From an uncultured Micrococcales bacterium (GTDB lineage Bacteria > Actinomycetota > Actinomycetes > Actinomycetales > Microbacteriaceae), in NCBI GenBank assembly GCA_903929105.1, contig CAIYTL010000272.1, positions 1-9,463 of the forward strand: a DNA stretch of 9,463 nucleotides, written 5' to 3'. Shown piece by piece: positions 6,644 through 9,463 of this stretch. Within the stretch, counting starts at the first letter, position 1. Each line of letters begins with the position of its first letter. The position numbers and the translations under genes were made by a program. The notes below the pieces were generated by a model. It made no database searches. It was not told the origin of the DNA and saw only the letters and a program-made list of their open reading frames with translations.

Positions 6644-8320
6644 TTAGTGTGAAGAAGCGGCTTCTGCACCATAACCCGTGTAGGCGCGCACCGTCATTTC
6701 AGAGGCCTTGCCGGCATCCTCTTTTTCTTTGCTCAAGATACTGCCAAGGTAGCCGAGCAAGAAGCCCAACGGAATCGAAACGATTCCAGGGTTCTCGAGC
6801 GGGAACCAGTGGAAGTCAACCGGTAGCGGGAACATCGACTTTGCGCCGCCCGAAACTGCCGGTGAGAACACGATCAAGACGATTGCCGAGATCAAACCAC
6901 CGACCATTGACCAAACTGCACCCTGGGTTGTGAAGCGCTTCCAGTAAAGCGAGAAAATGATGGTGGGTAGGTTAGCCGAGGCTGCAACCGCAAATGCGAG
7001 TGCCACCAAGAAGGCGATGTTCTGACCATTCGCAACGATGCCACCGATAATCGCGACAACACCGATGACCACAACCGTGATTCGAGCCACTCGCACTTCG
7101 TCTGTCTGACTTGCGTTGCCGCGCTTGATAACGCTGGCATACACATCGTGAGCAAACGAGGTTGATGCGGTCATGGTTAGGCCAGCAACCACGGCAAGAA
7201 TCGTGGCGAAAGCCACTGCCGAGATAATGCCCAGCAGCCAAGGGCCACCCAGTTCAAGCGCCAGCAACGGTGCTGCTGAGTTGACACCACCTGGCTGAGC
7301 CAGAATGACACTCTTGCCGACAAGTGCGTTAGCACCGTAACCAAGAACCAAAGTGAACACATAGAAAATGCCGATTAGCCAGATCGACCAAACCACGCTG
7401 CGACGAGCTTCTCGTGCGCTTGGCACGGTATAGAAGCGTGTCAAAACGTGAGGCAAACCTGCGGTGCCCAGCACGAGAGCTAAGGCCAGCGAAATGAAGT
7501 CAAGCGGGTTCGCGCCATATTTCAAACCAGGAGCCAAAATTGAGAGTCCGTCTGAAGCAGGCACGGCCGGGGTGGTGGCAGTCGCTGCGATTTCTGGGTG
7601 AGCTGACGCATTGACCGCGCCATCGAGCAGGCCGTTTAGGCTGAAACCAAAGTGACCGAGGGTCCAAATGGTCATCACCAAGGCACCGCCGATAAGCATC
7701 ACTGCTTTGACGATCTGCACCCAGGTGGTGCCCTTCATGCCGCCAATGAGCACATAAATAATCATTAGCAAACCGACAATGGCGATTACAACTGCCTGCT
7801 GCCCTTTATCGCTGATGCCGAGCAGCAAAGCCACAAGACCTCCAGCACCGGCCATTTGGGCTAGCAAATAGAAGAAGCTAACCACAAGGGTGTTCACCGC
7901 TGCGGCAGTGCGAACTGGGCGCTGCTTGAGACGGAACGCCAGCACGTCGGCCATTGTGAACTTGCCCGTGTTGCGCATTAGCTCGGCAACTAGCAACAGT
8001 GCGACCAGCCAAGCAACTAGGAATCCGATCGAATACATAAAGCCGTCGTATCCGTTGACTGCGATTGCTCCAGCGATTCCTAAGAACGAGGCTGCCGAAA
8101 GATAGTCGCCCGAAATAGCAAAACCATTTTGTGGGCCCGAGAACGAGCGACCGCCGGTGTAGTAGTCGGCAGCCGTCTTATTGCTTCGGCTGGCACGCAA
8201 CACAATGAATAACGTCACGAGCACGAATACACCGAAAATGCTGATGTTCAGAACCGAGTCAACTTTGATGACAGCGGCAGCCGGAGCGGTGGCGGTGGCT
8301 TCAGTTAGAAAACGACTCAT
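6644..8320 (-). CDS. actP: Cation/acetate symporter (SSS family, ActP/MctC-like)
   Basis: This is a sodium:solute symporter of 558 residues, about the family's usual length, with roughly 13 hydrophobic segments. It is expected to import acetate and perhaps other short monocarboxylates across the cytoplasmic membrane with a cation. Diagnostic stretches are YYTGGRSFSGPQNG at 53-66 followed by AISGDYLSAASFLG at 68-81, GTAGLPHVLTRFYT at 285-298, and TASTSFAHDVYA at 384-395, where Ser/Thr residues contribute to the second cation site in related carriers. The sequence resembles the acetate branch more than proline or glucose carriers, but the substrate is inferred. A low-complexity Ala/Thr/Pro loop at 239-257 lies between helices. 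The ATG overlaps the DUF485 stop by four bases (ATGA), the usual coupling for this gene pair. The C-terminal tail after about residue 530 is cytoplasmic and polar. Confidence 0.93.
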   Translation of the reverse strand: MSRFLTEATATAPAAAVIKVDSVLNISIFGVFVLVTLFIVLRASRSNKTAADYYTGGRSFSGPQNGFAISGDYLSAASFLGIAGAIAVNGYDGFMYSIGFLVAWLVALLLVAELMRNTGKFTMADVLAFRLKQRPVRTAAAVNTLVVSFFYLLAQMAGAGGLVALLLGISDKGQQAVVIAIVGLLMIIYVLIGGMKGTTWVQIVKAVMLIGGALVMTIWTLGHFGFSLNGLLDGAVNASAHPEIAATATTPAVPASDGLSILAPGLKYGANPLDFISLALALVLGTAGLPHVLTRFYTVPSAREARRSVVWSIWLIGIFYVFTLVLGYGANALVGKSVILAQPGGVNSAAPLLALELGGPWLLGIISAVAFATILAVVAGLTMTASTSFAHDVYASVIKRGNASQTDEVRVARITVVVIGVVAIIGGIVANGQNIAFLVALAFAVAASANLPTIIFSLYWKRFTTQGAVWSMVGGLISAIVLIVFSPAVSGGAKSMFPLPVDFHWFPLENPGIVSIPLGFLLGYLGSILSKEKEDAGKASEMTVRAYTGYGAEAASSH

Positions 8321-8652
8321 TTGTGGTCACCATTCTCAATCTGCTCGTAAACCTTTTTTGCTAGTGGGTCGTGCACTTTGTTAGCGCGACTGACGTACCA
8401 CATTGTGATTGCCCAGGTTGTGATGAACTGGCCAAAGCCAAGAATCAAACCCATATTGACGAAACCGAAGACCGGGGTGGCCATGAACTTTGGCAAATAG
8501 GCTGCCAAAAGTACGTAGGCGAAATACCAGATTAGAAATGCTGCAGAAAGCGGAAGAACGAAGCTGCGATGTTCATTTTTGAGCGTCGTGAAATCTTCTG
8601 ACTTTTCTACCTCACCCCAATTCACTTCAGATTGTGCGGGGGATGTAGCCAT
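8317..8652 (-). CDS. DUF485 small membrane protein (YjcH-like partner of ActP)
   Basis: The 111-residue product has a polar N-terminus, the family pattern DFTTLKNEHRSFVLPL at about 21-36, and two membrane helices at about 31-53 and 66-88, with a charged C-terminus. DUF485 proteins are encoded directly upstream of acetate/monocarboxylate SSS carriers, as in E. coli yjcH-actP; they are thought to be accessory subunits, though the biochemical role is not well defined. The start is chosen at 8652, where AAAGGAG lies five bases upstream. An ATG six codons earlier (8670) is in frame, but that ribosome site would then be inside the coding region. The stop overlaps the actP start, so the two proteins should be made together. 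The transcript begins somewhere in 8653-8789. Confidence 0.92.
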   Translation of the reverse strand: MATSPAQSEVNWGEVEKSEDFTTLKNEHRSFVLPLSAAFLIWYFAYVLLAAYLPKFMATPVFGFVNMGLILGFGQFITTWAITMWYVSRANKVHDPLAKKVYEQIENGDHK

Positions 8653-8657
8653 TAGAA

Positions 8658-8664
8658 CTCCTTT
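8658..8664 (-). promoter_or_regulatory. Strong Shine-Dalgarno of the DUF485-actP operon
   Basis: AAAGGAG on the minus strand, five bases ahead of the ATG at 8652-8650. It is the best ribosome site in the window and decides the start of the DUF485 gene. Confidence 0.85.
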
Positions 8665-8677
8665 GTCCATAAATAAA

Positions 8678-8789
8678 GCTCACCCGAGCGCGGTCTATGG
8701 AACAACCGCGAGTAACGGTGAACTTTTTGCAGTCTTGCAGAACTCGGGGTTTGGTTTGAGTCAAAGCATTTATTTTTTGAAAAATGATT
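8678..8789 (-). promoter_or_regulatory. Leader and presumed promoter region of the DUF485-actP operon
   Basis: This gap after the pilus gene holds no gene. On the minus strand it contains an AT-rich stretch (8765-8789), a tandem pair CTGCAAGA CTGCAAAA (8740-8725), an inverted repeat with arms 8689-8694 and 8705-8710 (CGCGGT/ACCGCG on the plus strand), and a small perfect hairpin GCTC-GGGT-GAGC (8689-8678). A TTGACT at 8764-8759 resembles a -35 box but has no good -10 at normal spacing. The region is the natural place for acetate-dependent regulation, but I cannot name a regulator. Confidence 0.4.
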
Positions 8790-9463
8790 TCAATTCGTTA
8801 TAAAGCCTGCCACTGCAGGAACAACGAGCAAAAGCAGCATCGCGGGCAAAGCAAGAAAACCGATAGGCGCTAAGAGTTGCATTTGCAGTTTTTGCAGGGC
8901 GACTTCGATTTCAAAACTGTGCTGTTCAAAGCTGATCTGCGATTGGGCCCTAATCAGTGGTGTCAAGGCGATTCCGGTTAGCTCTGCAACGCGTATCAGC
9001 TCGAGAGTCTGGCTGGGCAACAATGTTGGTGAAATTTTTGCGGCAGGAACACCCGCTGCAAGAGCCACTAAAAGTTCGGCGCTTTGCCCAGCCGAGACTT
9101 GCAGCGAGCTGATTTGTGATTGAGATCTGCGAATCAGGTGCGATAAAACTTTGGCGTTAGCAACCAGCAAGGCTGCCCCAATTGCTGCTGCCACCAGGCA
9201 AGCGCCTGACCTGGTAATCGCGCTGAGCGTGTGAAGCCCGCAGAGTTCGCCCAGACCTAGTGAGGCTGGCGCAAGCCAAGCTACTAACTTGGCCGTTGCC
9301 TTTGGGGCAACCGATGCCAGTTCGACTTTGCGCTGAAAGCGATGCTGCGAGTCGTGCCACTCTGCGAGGGCTTCGAGAGGCTCGGCAACCGGCGTGCCAT
9401 AGGTCACAGCAAGCAAAAACACGTTTTCAAGTTTTTGCATCAAAGAATCGGGTAAGGCTTCGA
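8790..9463 (-). CDS. Tad pilus assembly membrane protein, apparent TadB-TadC fusion (type II secretion F domains), 5' end outside the window
   Basis: The frame stays open to the right edge, reading EALPDSLMQKLENVF into the visible part, so the true start is beyond the window; the TTG at 9443 and ATG at 9440 are internal. Two F-type blocks are seen. The first (numbering from 9443, residues 1-106) matches the C-terminal half of TadB: YGTPVAEPLEALAEW, then PKATAKLVAWLAPASLGLG and two helices ending in LIRR. The second (about 118-217) matches a TadC: SAELLVALAAGVPAA, LELIRVAELTGIALTPLI, then LLAPIGFLALPAML and a terminal hydrophobic VVPAVAGF. TadB and TadC form the inner-membrane platform on which the assembly ATPase pushes pilins outward. 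In mycobacteria these are separate genes (Rv3658c, Rv3657c); here one frame covers both. The ATPase gene would be expected further right. The stop lies 137 bases before the DUF485 start. Confidence 0.8.
   Translation of the reverse strand, partial: EALPDSLMQKLENVFLLAVTYGTPVAEPLEALAEWHDSQHRFQRKVELASVAPKATAKLVAWLAPASLGLGELCGLHTLSAITRSGACLVAAAIGAALLVANAKVLSHLIRRSQSQISSLQVSAGQSAELLVALAAGVPAAKISPTLLPSQTLELIRVAELTGIALTPLIRAQSQISFEQHSFEIEVALQKLQMQLLAPIGFLALPAMLLLLVVPAVAGFITN

Noticed and set aside
7550..7605. Low-complexity Ala/Thr/Pro stretch in ActP as a repeat or frameshift patch
   Set aside because: It falls in a loop between membrane helices, the frame is continuous and the flanking family motifs are in register.
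8759..8764. TTGACT on the minus strand as the -35 box of the acetate operon
   Set aside because: At spacings of 17-19 bases the -10 candidates are TCTGCA, CTGCAA and TGCAAG, none resembling TATAAT, so no promoter was called.
8765..8789. AT-rich CATTT/AAATG near-palindrome as a terminator of the pilus platform gene
   Set aside because: The arms are five AT base pairs with no GC-rich stem, far weaker than the real terminator at 6591-6631.
1..9463. CRISPR arrays, tRNA or rRNA genes, insertion sequences, phage genes, or a novel defence system
   Set aside because: No regularly spaced repeats, no RNA gene signatures, no transposase or integrase motifs, and no unassigned multi-gene cassette were seen; nearly all bases are covered by recognisable families.

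Overview
The window is a stretch of actinobacterial chromosome in which every supported gene lies on the minus strand. The genes read from right to left: pilus-assembly membrane protein(s), DUF485 protein, acetate symporter, Flp-type pilin, TadE, a second TadE-like protein, topA, tmk, holB, and a lipoprotein alpha/beta hydrolase. Placement in Actinobacteria rests on three observations. The small Tad-like pilus cluster sits next to topA and holB, as in the Rv3644c-Rv3658c region of Mycobacterium tuberculosis. TopA has actinobacterial C-terminal repeats and a basic tail, with no zinc ribbons. The delta' subunit has the GPPGSGRS-type loop typical of the phylum. The moderate GC (about 47-50% by hand count in sampled stretches), compact spacing and frequent TTG/GTG starts fit a small-genome Microbacteriaceae-like lineage such as the freshwater Luna group; that placement is inference.

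Layout from the right edge: (1) 8790-9463 is a pilus-assembly membrane protein that runs off the window and looks like TadB fused to TadC. (2) 8317-8652 and 6644-8320 form a two-gene DUF485/ActP acetate-uptake operon with a strong ribosome binding site and a 16-bp-stem terminator (6591-6631). (3) 5644-6528 holds three overlapping small genes for pilin-like proteins (DUF4244/Flp-type, TadE, and the helicase-neighbourhood TadE-like family). (4) 2276-5615 holds topA and tmk, followed by holB (1081-2274), all overlapping or nearly touching and probably cotranscribed with the pilin genes upstream. (5) 14-1084 begins as a secreted alpha/beta hydrolase whose start overlaps the holB stop.

The clearest anomaly is at the left edge. 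The hydrolase loses its C-terminal third and continues in frame into a fragment of a tryptophanase/tyrosine phenol-lyase-type enzyme. GC and third-position GC jump abruptly there (about 59% and 90%, against 47% and 48%). The frame then breaks at a five-base homopolymer. This is most simply a chimeric assembly join or a recent recombination junction. The second notable point is architectural: the acetate symporter operon sits inside the pilus gene cluster, separating the membrane platform genes from the pilin genes. I see no RNA genes, CRISPR arrays, insertion sequences or wholly unknown system here. The remaining genes are recognisable housekeeping or accessory families.
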